A program made the translations under genes and the position numbers. The notes under the pieces are model-generated. The model ran no database searches. It worked only from the letters and a program-made list of their open reading frames with translations, and was not told the DNA's origin. DNA of 64,000 nucleotides. Origin: Aurantiochytrium sp. KH105 (taxonomy: Eukaryota > Sar > Bigyra > Thraustochytrida > Thraustochytriidae). The stretch is from positions 308,346 to 372,345 of the forward strand of contig BGKB01000053.1 in the NCBI GenBank assembly GCA_003116975.1, written 5' to 3'. Shown here piece after piece: positions 26,054 through 35,592 of this stretch (its first letter is position 1; every line of letters begins with the position of its first letter).

Positions 26054-27340
26054 CTAGCCAAAGATGTCGTCGAATTCGTTCATCGTTCCGCCCATACCGC
26101 CCATGCCTCCGTTGCCATACATGCGGTTGCCATACATGCTCGACCCGTAGCCGCCAGAGCCATACATGCTGGATCCATAACCGCCACCGTACATGCCGGA
26201 ATTGCCGTACATGCTTGAGCCGCCGTACATGCCCGAGCCATACATGCCCGAACCGCCGTACATGCCCGAATTGCCGTACATGCTCGATCCATACATGCCC
26301 GACCCGCCGTACATGCCAGGACTGCCGTACATGCCGGCGCCAGCCATCATAGGTCCCGCGGCGCCAGCGACAAGGCCTTGATTGTTGATGCTGTCCCACT
26401 GTTGCGAGAGCATACTCTCGTTGGGGGTCTTGTTGCGCGACATGCGTTTCAGCACATACTTGATGCCGCGGTAGCCAGCATAGAGAATGACAATGCCAAT
26501 GAGCCATCGAATCATGCGTCGTCGCCGCTCAGCTTTAATTTCCTCCGGCGAAGGCAACGGAAGCGGCTGGCCCGTGTGAGGGTCAATCTGAGGTAATGGC
26601 GGGGCGCCTGTGAAGAAGCCAATGACCTCGTGTGCGGCGCCGCCGATGCGCTCAACAAAGTGCGCAAAGGACCCAAAGGCGTACTGGATGGCTTCGGCAT
26701 TCATGCCAAGGAGCTCCGTCATTTGACCCAGATTTCCAACCGTCTGATGCATGGCGCCAAGCCAGCCCATCTGCCCCATCATCATTGGATTCATACCCAT
26801 GCCCATGCCCATGCCGCCTCCATACATGCCGCCACCGTACATGCCGCCACCGTACATGCCGCCGCCGTACATGCCACCGCCATAACCGCCGCCATACATG
26901 CCGCCGCCGTAGCCACCTCCGTACATGCCACTTCCATAGCGGCTTCCATACGAACTACCGTAACCACCGGCCCCATAGCCGCTTGCGCCGTAGCCGCTCG
27001 TCCCATAAGGAGAGGATCCGTACATGCCGCCTGCGGCGGTCGTCGCGCCGTAGCCCGTAGTGCCGTACTGGCCTTGCGCGGCTGCGCCATAGGGCTGTGC
27101 GGTTTGTGTCTGGCCATATGGACTTGCTGCTGTGCCAGCTACGCCGGCAGCCGTCGCTGCTGTTGCAGGAGCGCCCGGTGCGCCAGGTATACTGCCTGCA
27201 GGTGCTGTCGCAGCCGCGGCAGCACCAGCTGCAGCAGATGGGGCGCCAGGTACTGCTTCAGTTGTAGCAGGAGCCGCCGTGGTGGCCGCGGTTCCGCTCG
27301 CACCCGTTTCCCATGGCTTGGGAGGAGATGCCGTGGCCAT
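26054..27340 (-). CDS. PEX13: Peroxin-13, SH3-less, with MYG/GYG repeats
   Basis: A 428-residue ORF starting MATASPPKPWET; the PPKPWE motif at residues 6-11 is a hallmark of the PEX13 N-terminus. Ala/Pro-rich sequence follows, then a Gly/Tyr/Met-rich region with many MYGG and GYG units (~115-175). The conserved helical core is WLGAMHQTVGNLGQMTELLG and AIQYAFGSFAHFVERIGG, then a C-terminal transmembrane segment (WLIGIVILYAGYRGIKYVL). A second MYG-repeat tail occupies ~340-410. PEX13 is part of the peroxisomal membrane docking/translocation complex, where its YG-rich region is thought to form a permeable phase. The SH3 domain of animal and fungal PEX13 is absent, as in plants; the second MYG tail sits in its place. 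It is divergent from DRAP1. Confidence 0.9.
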   Translation of the reverse strand: MATASPPKPWETGASGTAATTAAPATTEAVPGAPSAAAGAAAAATAPAGSIPGAPGAPATAATAAGVAGTAASPYGQTQTAQPYGAAAQGQYGTTGYGATTAAGGMYGSSPYGTSGYGASGYGAGGYGSSYGSRYGSGMYGGGYGGGMYGGGYGGGMYGGGMYGGGMYGGGMYGGGMGMGMGMNPMMMGQMGWLGAMHQTVGNLGQMTELLGMNAEAIQYAFGSFAHFVERIGGAAHEVIGFFTGAPPLPQIDPHTGQPLPLPSPEEIKAERRRRMIRWLIGIVILYAGYRGIKYVLKRMSRNKTPNESMLSQQWDSINNQGLVAGAAGPMMAGAGMYGSPGMYGGSGMYGSSMYGNSGMYGGSGMYGSGMYGGSSMYGNSGMYGGGYGSSMYGSGGYGSSMYGNRMYGNGGMGGMGGTMNEFDDIFG

Positions 27341-28046
27341 TTTTCCGTGCGAGGTAAGAACCTTGCTCTAGTACTTTTGTTCAATATCCAAGGCCACGTC
27401 TCCGTGCCGACAAACAAGACGAAGAAAGCCTTGTTCACGTGATCGTGGCTCTCGAAGTTCCCGAGCGCTTCAACGAATGTGCACCTCACGTCCGCCTCGA
27501 CGACGGCCGTAGCGAAGTCACCTCCGCTTGGCTTCGCTTCACTTCACTTCGCTCCGCGCGAGCCTCCGTGCGAGCCTCTGCACGGTGGCACGCGAGTTCT
27601 CGCGCCTGCAGACCCGCTCGCGCCGCGCTCGAGGCCACAGCGCAAGCCTTTGCTTTGCAAGTGGTCCGCCAATCGGAGTTTGCTTGCACTCGCCAAACCC
27701 AGTGAAGACGCCGATTCCCACAGAACCAACGCGGCACAGCCGCGGAACGGACGCCTTCAACGAGTAAAAAACAAAAAAATGTAGTGACCCTGGAATTAGG
27801 GATCGAGCCTCCGCGAGGGTCAGGCCTGACGGACGGGTATTGACGATGAGCGACCCGGACGCAAAAGGCCAAGGAGAAGGAGGAGGAGAAGAGAGACTCG
27901 CGCAGAAGCAGCGCGCGGGTGGGCGACTCGCGCGCGCTGAGACGGCGCGACACTCTATCAGGACTCGGTGTTGGAAAATGTCCAAGGTGCAGCTTGTACG
28001 TGCTGATGACCGCGCGAGCAAGCACGCGGCGCAGAGAAAATAAGGA
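27341..28046. other. Divergent region between PEX13 and DRAP1
   Basis: About 0.7 kb holding both starts. Short ORFs on both strands are arginine/serine-rich and unlike known proteins. A CTTCGCTTCACTTCACTTCG tract lies at 27530-27555. Confidence 0.5.
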
Positions 28047-28664
28047 ATGAACAACGACGACTCACCAACAGCGACCGTCCCGGTCTACGTGGACGGGCAG
28101 GCCAAGGTGAAAAGGGTCATGCAAGACGTCGAGGGCACGGGCCAGGTCCCAAAACAGGTGATTCAGAGTATGGTGGACCTTGTAGAGCTTTTCGTCGATG
28201 ACGTTGTGGAACGCGCCGCCGAAAGCGTCAAGAACACCGGCGCGCAGGCGCAGACACCGGCCACCCTTGATGAAAAGGTATTGTACGTTTCGTGCAAACA
28301 CGTGCAAACAATGTATTGAATGGAAACAAAAAATAGAGTATGGGGGAAACTGACATTGATGCATGCGCGCAGACATGCCATTGTGGAGAATGAAAAGAGC
28401 TTTGACTTCTTGCGCGGTGTGAGAGTTGTGGTCCCAGCCGTGGCGTACAAACCGCGAAGCAAAAAGCGTCGTCGCACTAAAGAAGATGCCTCTGACGCAG
28501 AAAAAGAAGGCTCTGAGAATGGACAAGAGGAAAAAACATTTGCTGAAAGCGGAAATGACGGGACATACAAGCTTCCACCTTTGGCTGAAGAACCACTCTC
28601 TTTGACGGGAAATGCTGCATCGGGTCAAAGTGGGGATGCGTCAAGCGATGATGAGTATGACTAG
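28047..28664 (+). CDS. DRAP1: DRAP1/NC2-alpha-like histone-fold transcription corepressor (one intron)
   Basis: Two exons, 28047-28282 and 28373-28664, are joined by a 90-nt GT-AG intron (28283-28372; donor GTACGT, acceptor GCGCAG), giving 175 residues. The junction restores the conserved end of the histone fold: ATLDEKVL + HAIVENEKSFDFLRG, equivalent to 'HLKQCIELEQQFDFLKD' of human DRAP1. Before it come VKRVMQDVEGTGQVPKQVIQ and VELFVDDVVERAAESVKN, the alpha-1/alpha-2 helices. The tail is Lys/Arg-rich (KPRSKKRRRTKED), then acidic. DRAP1 pairs with DR1/NC2-beta, binds TBP on promoters and blocks TFIIA/TFIIB entry. CHRAC/DPB3-type histone folds are the alternative, but the FDFL end favours DRAP1. 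Confidence 0.85.
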
Positions 28665-29083
28665 CCAAGGTCTAGGGCGAACGGCCCTAGTTCCAAATTA
28701 TCATTTGCAGCTTACGTGCGATTGAGATCGATCAAGCTTTCATTCGTACTTGGAATAAAATCCGCGAGCACTGTCAATAATAAGATTATCCAGCATAGCT
28801 GACGCTGAGGGGAAGAAAGTACAAAATAAGAAAGGTCTTGTTTCGGTGTCGCACAACAAGTCTTTTTCCTTTGCATTAGAAGAAAATGTCAAGACCATGG
28901 GAATTTATGTTTGTTTTTTCGTTTATGAGGTCAGCAAGGTTTGATCTTTTCGTTTTTCTTCTCCTTTTTTTTTCTGAAATATAAAAAGAGACCACTTGCG
29001 AAGGAACATGCCATGCACGGCGTTGCCAAGGAGCGAATTTTTTTCTTGTTATGTCTGCGATGCGACTGAGGTCCATGACAGCG
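28665..29083. other. Convergent 3' region of DRAP1 and PGGT1B
   Basis: About 420 nt of AT-richer sequence between two stop codons, with AATAAA-like motifs at 28752 (GGAATAAAAT) and poly-T/poly-A stretches. No gene is seen. Confidence 0.55.
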
Positions 29084-29937
29084 CTATGCGTCAGACGTAA
29101 CGACTTGCAGATCGGTCGGAGGTCGGTACGGGGTACCCATACCCGTGAGAGGACCGCTGCCGCCCCTGTTGTAAAAGGGACTACTTGAATAAGCACGCGT
29201 GGTGATGCCAAGAGAGCAATCTATTGCGGCGAAACCAGGTTCTGCGATGAGACTGAGACCCGTGACAGCGTAATGGGAGTGGAGAATATCCGGGTAGGCT
29301 TCTGGTGGTTTCCCCGGATGCTTGGAGAACCCGCCAATGGGAGACTGGCACGAGAGCAAAAAGGCGCGTGTCGACTCCACATCAATCCAATCAACGCGAT
29401 TCAGCATCTGCATGGACCCACCGACCCAAAAGGTGTAGCATGTGTCAGGAACCTTGTTGATGCGACCATTAAAGCCTTGGACCTGCCTTGAGACCAGAAA
29501 TCGCTCGAGGCTCTCACGATCAATATCTTCAAGTCGACCGAGGAGCGCCAGGGATCCTACTGCAGTATAAATGGCGCCGGCATGGGTTTCTTGATTCGGA
29601 AGGATGCCAAAACCCCCATCGTAAGATTGCGAAGCGAGAATGAAGCGCGCCGTCTTATCAACGTCGATGCCAGAAAAATCCTGCAGCATGAACGACACCG
29701 CGCAGGCGCAAAAAACAAAACGCATGTCATTCTCGGTACCCATGGCTACCGCCTGGAAAGAGCCATCGGGCTGCTGAAGGCTGCGGAGGCCTGCTACAGC
29801 GGCTGCCCGATCCACGCGCGAATAGTCGTCGCCAAGAATAGCAAGCACTAATAGCGCGCAATACGTCATGGAGACGTGCGCCTGATGGTACTTGCTCACG
29901 CCGTCGGCCTCATCTTCGGCGTTGTTGTTGTTGTTGT

Positions 29938-29969
<32 letters not shown>

Positions 29970-30316
29970 CTGCCCATGGGTCCAAGGAAGCCTCCACCCA
30001 AGAAGCCGCCGCAACCCGGTCCGTTTTGGCCATCAACGACCACGACTTGCTGCATATAGACCCAGTCAATTATTTCCTGTCGGTTCTTGAGACGATCCAA
30101 GGCTCCGAGCATGTCAAGGGCATTCACCGCAAAGTAGACCATCATGAGTCGGCTCGTATCCAGCGAGGTGTACGCCTTGGGCACGAGTCCTAGAAACATG
30201 GAAAAGTACCTTATGTGCGCCTCGCGCGTCACGTCATCGCGGACGAGCTCTGACTCCGCGCGGTGCGCCGCTGCCGCTGCTGCCGCCGCCGCCGCCGCCC
30301 CGTCGCCGCCTTCCAT
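29084..30316 (-). CDS. PGGT1B: Geranylgeranyltransferase type I beta subunit
   Basis: The start at 30316 (MEGGDG, then poly-Ala) gives 410 residues (human 377); the frame upstream is leader. Features in order: HIRYFSMFLGLVPKAYTSLD and MMVYFAVNALDMLGALD, typical of the GGTase-I beta N-terminus. A low-complexity Gly/Ser/Asn insert follows at about 110-145. The alpha-alpha barrel repeats have YDGGFGILPNQETHAGAIYT and GRINKVPDTCYTFWVGGS, where Asp and Cys are Zn ligands. KPPEAYPDILHSHYAVTGLS supplies the Zn-ligand His. The enzyme transfers geranylgeranyl to CaaL proteins such as Rho/Rac GTPases, with the shared FNTA alpha subunit, in the cytosol. The Ser/Asn insert is encoded by a GTT/GCT microsatellite. 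Confidence 0.93.
29921..29973 (+). repeat. GTT/GCT trinucleotide repeat inside PGGT1B
   Basis: About eight GTT units followed by ACT and eight GCT units. On the coding (minus) strand this gives consecutive Ser (AGC) and then Asn (AAC) codons in a surface insert of the prenyltransferase. Its length is likely to vary between strains. Confidence 0.9.
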
Positions 30317-31118
30317 CGCGAGTGCTCTGGCGCCGAGCGCAAGCAAGCAAACAAAGCCCAAACTGGCTTTGCTCTGGCCTCTCTTTCTGCACTGCAACTT
30401 TGGCCTGCTCGTGCCGCGTTCTTTCGGGCGCGTCTCTGCGCCGTGCGTGCGCAAGGATTGGCGGCAGTACGCTCCGGAGGACGAGGGACTCGGCTGCGCG
30501 CAGAAGCAGATATGTGGCAGCGTCTGCGCCGCTTGCCGCTTCGGTACGTTGACTGTGGCGCCACAAAGGGTGTGATGCGGTATCGTCGTCTTCGTCGTCG
30601 TTCTCGTCGTCGTCGTCGTCGTCGTCGCTGTCGCTGTCGATTGGTGAAAAAGAGAAGAAAAGAAGGAAACAGGGAGAGGGAGCGCGCCGTACTTTCTCCG
30701 TTAGTTATTTCTTGATGCTCGTGTGCTCGTTGCTGCTTGTGCCAACCACCTGAGCTAGATGTTTTGGGGATGGATGGTGCGATCAAGCAAAAGTCGTCCT
30801 CAGAGTTGCAAGAAGACTGCGATGCGACGTGATGATGCGAGAAGAGCTTGAGCGTGATATCAGCGATGGAAATCGAGGTCGATGTGGAGGAAAGGACGCT
30901 GAGGAGCAACACTTTTGCTCGCCCATGAGCCTTTTGCGCAAAAATGACCAATCGAAAAGGAGGAGTGGCGTTCGTTCCTCCGATTGTCCTTTGAAAACGA
31001 AGGAGAGAGCGAACAAAACGACATGGAAGCGGGAAAGGGTTGGCTTGACATGCGGTTGCAAGAACATGCAAACTGACAATGTGAACTCGAGCGCCACTTT
31101 CCATTTTGATAATTTATT

Positions 31119-31382
31119 ATGACCAATAGATGGAAGGTACTTCTCGGAGGCCAGCTGATCGTGTCGGCAGGCATTATGCGACATCGTCTTAATGTCTTGC
31201 ATGCTGCACAGGAGGCACAAAAGAATCCAGATGCGCAGAATGTTTCTGATGTCAATGTAGCGGGAACGCAGCCACAAACAAGATCCGTCGCGCCGCCACC
31301 AAAGCGTCGAAGAATCGAAGATGAGGACGATATTCCTTTCGGTGGACTGGCCAAGGTCCCCTCCGATCGTCCAAGCGCATAG
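31119..31382 (+). CDS. Small hypothetical protein, 87 aa
   Basis: The ORF starts with ATG in an AT-rich leader (TTTATTATGACC). It encodes MTNRWKVLLGGQLIVSAGIM (short hydrophobic stretch), a helical HAAQEAQKNPDAQ region and a C-terminal cluster PPPKRRRIEDEDDIPFGGLA resembling a nuclear localisation signal followed by acidic residues. Composition is less skewed than other short frames nearby. No homologue is recognised. It may equally be the 3' exon of an unseen gene or non-coding. Confidence 0.3.
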   Translation: MTNRWKVLLGGQLIVSAGIMRHRLNVLHAAQEAQKNPDAQNVSDVNVAGTQPQTRSVAPPPKRRRIEDEDDIPFGGLAKVPSDRPSA

Positions 31383-31436
31383 CAAACAAGTGTTCTCTTT
31401 TGGATTGTTATCTGCACTTGAAACGTCTCGCTACAA

Positions 31437-31500
31437 ACGAACAAACAAACAGACAAGCAAACAGACAAGCAAACGGCAAGCAAGCAAGCAAGCAAGCAAG
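31437..31500 (+). repeat. AAAC/AAGC tetranucleotide repeats
   Basis: AACAAACAAACAGACAAGC units pass into about six AAGC units. Intergenic, upstream of the paraoxonase-like gene. Confidence 0.85.
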
Positions 31501-31865
31501 CATGATGAAGGATGACTGATTTTCTTACTTTAGAAATAAAAAAAACTAGGCCTAGGTGCACTTCAAGCCAGAAGCATTTCGCCCCTTCCCTTGTCTCAAA
31601 AAGATCTAAAGTCCCCCAAATGGAGGCACTTGATTTTGTTCCCCATCCCATCTCCTGGATACTAGTAGTAGTAGGCCTACTACTTCAGTGGTAAGCGATC
31701 AAGATCGCAAACGTGTCCGCGTCGGGACGGACACTTGAGCTTTATAAGAAAGCCCCACGGACAGTCACGGCCAGTACCCGAATAGCGAAAGTCGACCTCG
31801 ACGCCCCAACCCCTCCTGCGCGGGCAGGCAGGCAGGAAGGCAGGCTCGTAGCGTCGGACACTGAC

Positions 31866-31888
31866 GGTCGGTCGGTCGGTCGGTCGGC
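31866..31888 (+). repeat. GGTC tetranucleotide repeat
   Basis: Six tandem GGTC/GGTCG-phase units lie about 45 nt upstream of the paraoxonase-like ATG, in the presumed 5' UTR. Confidence 0.85.
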
Positions 31889-31931
31889 AGCGCTAGCAGC
31901 GGTGACGAAGACAGTGCTTCCGTCAGACACG

Positions 31932-33302
31932 ATGTGGTCTCTTTTCATGGTGGTCTTGCCAATCGTCCTTGGCGCCCAGGCGCTTCGGCTGTACGAGACC
32001 TTGGGCGTGAGCAAGGTCTTGGGCCCCAACACGCCAGATGGCTGCTTTCTTGTCGACAGAGAAAACAATGATCCTGCCGGCTCAATCATTCTTCCGGTCG
32101 AAGATCTTGTTCACTATCGCTCGGGGATTCTCCTCGGTACGTATTTCTACATTTCTCCTTGATTGACAGCCATTGCGGCCAAGACATTCTCTTTTCTTCA
32201 GGCAGCTGACATGTTGAACAAATGTATCTCAGGTGGCGCCGGTGGTGTGCTTTTGGGTGAACGGTTTAGTCCGGAGTCGAGACCTTTGGGGTACATTATT
32301 GCTGTCGACGCACGCGGTGGCGGCGGCAGCGGAAGCGGAAACGGAAACGGAAGCGATAAGGACGACGGCGTCGAAGACAATGGTGGTATCTCCACACCCG
32401 TGGTGCGCAAGCTTAAGATGTCCCAATTCCCGGCTGACACCCACTTTTTGCCGCACGGCATTTACTATTCGAAAGCATCGGAGCGGCTTTATGTGGTCAA
32501 TCACGCTGGCGTTTCGAGCGTGGGTACACGCGTCGAGGTCTTCGATGTGACAAGAAATGGTGATGATCTTCCCGAGCTTACCTGGCGTCTGGCGGTGGGC
32601 GGAAAGGACTTGTTTGCGAACATGGCCCTCAATGCCGTGGTCGAAGGGCAAGGTGATGAGATCTACGTGACTCAATGGCAGTCCACGGCAGTTCCGGCAG
32701 GGGGCGGCATGCATCCCAAAACTATCGGTGAAATTGTCGGAAGAATCGTACACTTGGGGCAGACGTCCATGATGATGCGAGGCAATCAAGGCGTGTATCG
32801 ATGCACCTTTGACAGCAAGTCGCCGTCGAACCCTGCAACCTCGTGCCGCCGTGAATCATGGGGCTACATGGCCGCCAATGGCATCACCGCCACCTCGGAT
32901 CTTTCGCGTATCTATGTGGCCGATCCGGTTGCCCATAAGATCTTTTCCTATGCTCGTGACTCAGCTGATGGGACGCTCGACTATTTGTCGAACGAGACGA
33001 TTTCCACACCGCATGCGCCCGACAACGTGCATTATGACGAGGAGACTGGCGAACTTCACACAGGAACGATTCCTCGACTTGTGGAATTCGCCGACCTCCA
33101 CGCTCGGGCTTCGGGTACTTTTCAAGTGTTTTCGCAGTCCAAGCCGGGCTCGCGCTACGATACCGTGGAGCAGCGCGTCGTGCATGATGCAAGTCTTTTG
33201 GACGAGTTCTCCGCGTGTATGCCACTTGCAGGACTGAACAAGCGCTGGTCCGTGTGCGGAAGTCCCATTGCGGATGGCCTTTTGGTATGCCCGGAGTCAT
33301 AA
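31932..33302 (+). CDS. Paraoxonase/arylesterase-like protein (spliced)
   Basis: Exon 1 is 31932-32136 and exon 2 probably 32170-33302, together 445 residues. The N-terminus MWSLFMVVLPIVLGAQALRL is a signal/anchor segment like that retained by animal PON. Then PDGCFLVDRENNDPAG, an ED-containing VEDLVHYRSGILLG block, and the beta-propeller blades: LPHGIYYSKASERLYVVNHA, YMAANGITATSDLSRIYVAD followed by PVAHKIFSY, and TPHAPDNVHYDEETGELHTG. The end is GSPIADGLLVC, as in PON. The Asn/Asp residues of these loops are the usual Ca2+ ligands, and the PHGI histidine region corresponds to the PON catalytic area. The family hydrolyses lactones/aryl esters in the secretory pathway or on membranes. A Gly/Ser/Asn-rich loop (GGGGSGSGNGNGS) is an addition. 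The splice choice is uncertain: an in-frame TGA (32160-32162) lies inside the intron. Confidence 0.85.
32137..32169 (+). other. Probable 33-nt intron in the paraoxonase-like gene
   Basis: Exon 1 and exon 2 are in the same frame but separated by a TGA. Removing GTACGT...GACAG (33 nt) restores the frame, with a strong donor and a plausible acceptor preceded by TTGATTGAC. A second good acceptor (TTCTTTTCTTCAG... at 32201) needs a weak donor at 32109 and would delete the conserved HYRSGILLG. Confidence 0.55.
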
Positions 33303-33891
33303 TCTGCAAAAAAACACCACTTCTTATTTTATAAAGAATCTCTCTCTTTCTCTCTCTTTCTTCTCTTCCATAATTTTTTGCGCCTCTCTTGTGAAGGATT
33401 TACTCGATGTCGCGCCCTATACCATGCCATGCCATGCCATGCCATGCCATGCCATGCCAGCACTAACAGCAGCTCGTTGCAGTAGCCAGTAATGGCACGC
33501 CTGTAAGTCGCATTGTACCCCCCTCTCACCAATACACTGATCGTCAGGAGAGGGGGGCATATCGGAGCGAGCGCGTGCACGTGCTACACCGCGCGCTCGT
33601 CATCTTGACAGTGAGGCAAGCAGGCAGTAGCCAGGCAGGCAAAACACATTCAACGTGGCGGCCGCGCGCACGCGCGTAGAGCACGGCAGCGAGCGCCCGC
33701 AGCGTCGTGAGCGCAGTGGAGAGAGGACCTGGCCTGTTCTGGCCTGCACCAAGGAGGAGTCTGGGTTGCTTGGGTCGTTTGCACACGCGGAGAAAGAAGT
33801 CCAACATTCGTCTCAGTCGTCCACGCAGAGCGGGCCTGTACGTACCCCTCCGAGACCAAGACGCGCGCAAGTAACAACGCGGCCAAGCACG
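33303..33891. other. Intergenic region upstream of LPCAT
   Basis: Contains a CCATG pentanucleotide tract (33423-33458), CTTTCTCTCT stretches, and the presumed LPCAT promoter and leader. No gene. Confidence 0.5.
33423..33458 (+). repeat. CCATG pentanucleotide repeat
   Basis: Seven tandem CCATG units in intergenic sequence. Confidence 0.95.
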
Positions 33892-35592
33892 ATGGCCACG
33901 GTGTCCGCCGATCTGGAGCTCGCTCCCGCGGCCGTGCTGCCCGATCTTGACGAGGAGGATGTCTCGGATGATGACTTGGAGTCTGGCCAAATGAAGAAGG
34001 AGCACTCCGGACCCGTCTTGGCACCCTCGCGGATGGACGACGACTTTCGTGAAGCGCTGCACAAGCGTCTCGATGTGGAAATACAACTTAATCCGTTCAC
34101 ATACCATGGTAAATGGACGCCTTGGGAGATCTTCAAGGCGATCCTGGGCATCGTTGTCATCCCTATTCGTTTTACTGTGGCCGGTTCAACCTTGCTGCTC
34201 GTATGGGCGTGCTGCGCGGCGGCAGTTTCGTTCGGAGCCGACGAGTCAAAGCCTTTTAGCGGGTTTCGTCGCGTGCTCATGTGGCCTGTGCGGATTTTGT
34301 GCAGACTCTTTATCTTTTGCTTTGGAGTGTACTGGATTTCGGTCAAGGGTAAGAAGGCGAGTCATGCTGAAGCAGCGGTGGCCGTGGTGGCTCCGCATTC
34401 CACATTTCTGGACACCATGACATACTATGCCGTTCATGGCCGGTGGTCGGGTTTGGGCAAAAAGGAAGTGACCAAGACTCCGATATTTGGCACGATTTTC
34501 CGCGGTCTGCAAATGATCGCGGTGGACCGCGAGAACCCGGAGGGTCGCAAGGCCGCGCTCGACGAGTTTGTGCGGCGCGCACAAAACAACAAAGGGTGGC
34601 CTCAGCTGGTCGTCTTTCCTGAAGGCACTTGCACCAATCGGCGTGCCCTCATCCAATTTAAGCGCGGGCCCTTCGTCCCCGGCGTCCCCATTCAGCCCGT
34701 CGTGATGCGCTGGCCATATCATTTCTTTGACCCGGCATGGACCTCGAGCGGGCCGAACCGGATCGCGCTCGTGTTCCGTCTCATGACGCAAGTCTTTACA
34801 CGTGTCGAGGTGGAGTTCCTCCCCGTGTACACGCCGAGCGACGAGGAAAAGGAAGATCCAGAGCTTTTCGCGCACAACGTACGCGATGTCATGGCCCAGG
34901 CGCTTGGCGTACCAACCACGGAGCACTCTTACGAAGATACCTTTTTGAGCATGGCGGCAAAGAAGGCCAAGTTTAACCCGGACGAGATTGTCGATTTCGA
35001 GTTCACCAAGGTGAAAGAGCTCTTGGACATTGACCTCAAGGAAGCGCGCCGACTCCTGAAGCGATTCGGGGCAGATCCCAAGGTGCGCAAGACGGGCAAA
35101 ATGAACCCCGCGCAATTTGCCAAGGCGCTGAACCTTCCTCTATCGGATGGCATTCTCGAGCTCTTTGACCTTCTTGACAGCGATGGTCTCGGCTTTATCG
35201 ATTACAAAACCTTCCTCATCGGGCTCACGTTTGTATCGCAAAACACGACCACAGAGGAGGCTGTGGACGTTCTCTTTCAGGCTCTCGACCCGGAGGGCAC
35301 GGGTAGCATCTCGCAAGCCTCTTTGCGCGAGGTCATGTCGGCCGTCTTCCGCAAACCCGACCGTCGTGCGGTGTCGCGCTTGTTCAGCGCCGCCGACAAG
35401 TCGGGCTCGGGTCAGATCCGTCGCGAGGACTTTAAGGCTTTTATTGAGCGCAACCCGGAGATGCTCGTGGCTGGTCTGGAGATTCGCCAGGCTTTTAAGG
35501 ATCGGGACCATGGCGAACTTATCGAAACCTACAAACGCGTTCCAGCTGACTGGCGATCTTTCTCGAAATCGACCCGCCGTGAAACCTTGTAG
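33892..35592 (+). CDS. EF-hand lysophosphatidylcholine acyltransferase (LPCAT1/2-type)
   Basis: The start at 33892 (MATVSADLELAPAAVLPD) gives 566 residues, the LPCAT1/2 size; the upstream frame is leader. Acidic N-terminus, then hydrophobic segments FKAILGIVVIPIRFT, STLLLVWACCAAAVSF and ILCRLFIFCFGVYWISV. PlsC domain with HSTFLD (HX4D catalytic motif I in VVAPHSTFLDTMTYY), GLQMIAVDREN (motif II area), VVFPEGTCTNRRALIQFKRG (motif III) and GVPIQPVVMRWPYHF (motif IV). The C-terminal third carries EF-hand-like units: DLLDSDGLGFIDYKTFLIGL, QALDPEGTGSISQASLREVM and SAADKSGSGQIRREDFKAFI. The enzyme re-acylates lysophosphatidylcholine (Lands cycle) at the ER or lipid droplets, probably under Ca2+ influence. 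No KKXX retrieval end. Confidence 0.92.
   Translation: MATVSADLELAPAAVLPDLDEEDVSDDDLESGQMKKEHSGPVLAPSRMDDDFREALHKRLDVEIQLNPFTYHGKWTPWEIFKAILGIVVIPIRFTVAGSTLLLVWACCAAAVSFGADESKPFSGFRRVLMWPVRILCRLFIFCFGVYWISVKGKKASHAEAAVAVVAPHSTFLDTMTYYAVHGRWSGLGKKEVTKTPIFGTIFRGLQMIAVDRENPEGRKAALDEFVRRAQNNKGWPQLVVFPEGTCTNRRALIQFKRGPFVPGVPIQPVVMRWPYHFFDPAWTSSGPNRIALVFRLMTQVFTRVEVEFLPVYTPSDEEKEDPELFAHNVRDVMAQALGVPTTEHSYEDTFLSMAAKKAKFNPDEIVDFEFTKVKELLDIDLKEARRLLKRFGADPKVRKTGKMNPAQFAKALNLPLSDGILELFDLLDSDGLGFIDYKTFLIGLTFVSQNTTTEEAVDVLFQALDPEGTGSISQASLREVMSAVFRKPDRRAVSRLFSAADKSGSGQIRREDFKAFIERNPEMLVAGLEIRQAFKDRDHGELIETYKRVPADWRSFSKSTRRETL

Larger units (their letters stand above)
30317..31931. other. Long divergent region between PGGT1B and the paraoxonase-like gene
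   Basis: About 1.6 kb, with a CGT/CTGTCG trinucleotide tract (30583-30641), AAAC/AAGC tetranucleotide tracts (31437-31500), an 18-nt palindrome at 31667-31684 and a GGTC tetranucleotide tract at 31866-31888. One small candidate ORF (31119-31382) is listed separately. No other coding evidence. Confidence 0.5.

Noticed and set aside
32160-32162. In-frame TGA in the paraoxonase-like gene as selenocysteine or stop-codon reassignment
   Set aside because: Other genes in the window stop at TGA normally, paraoxonases have no Sec, and good splice signals flank the codon.
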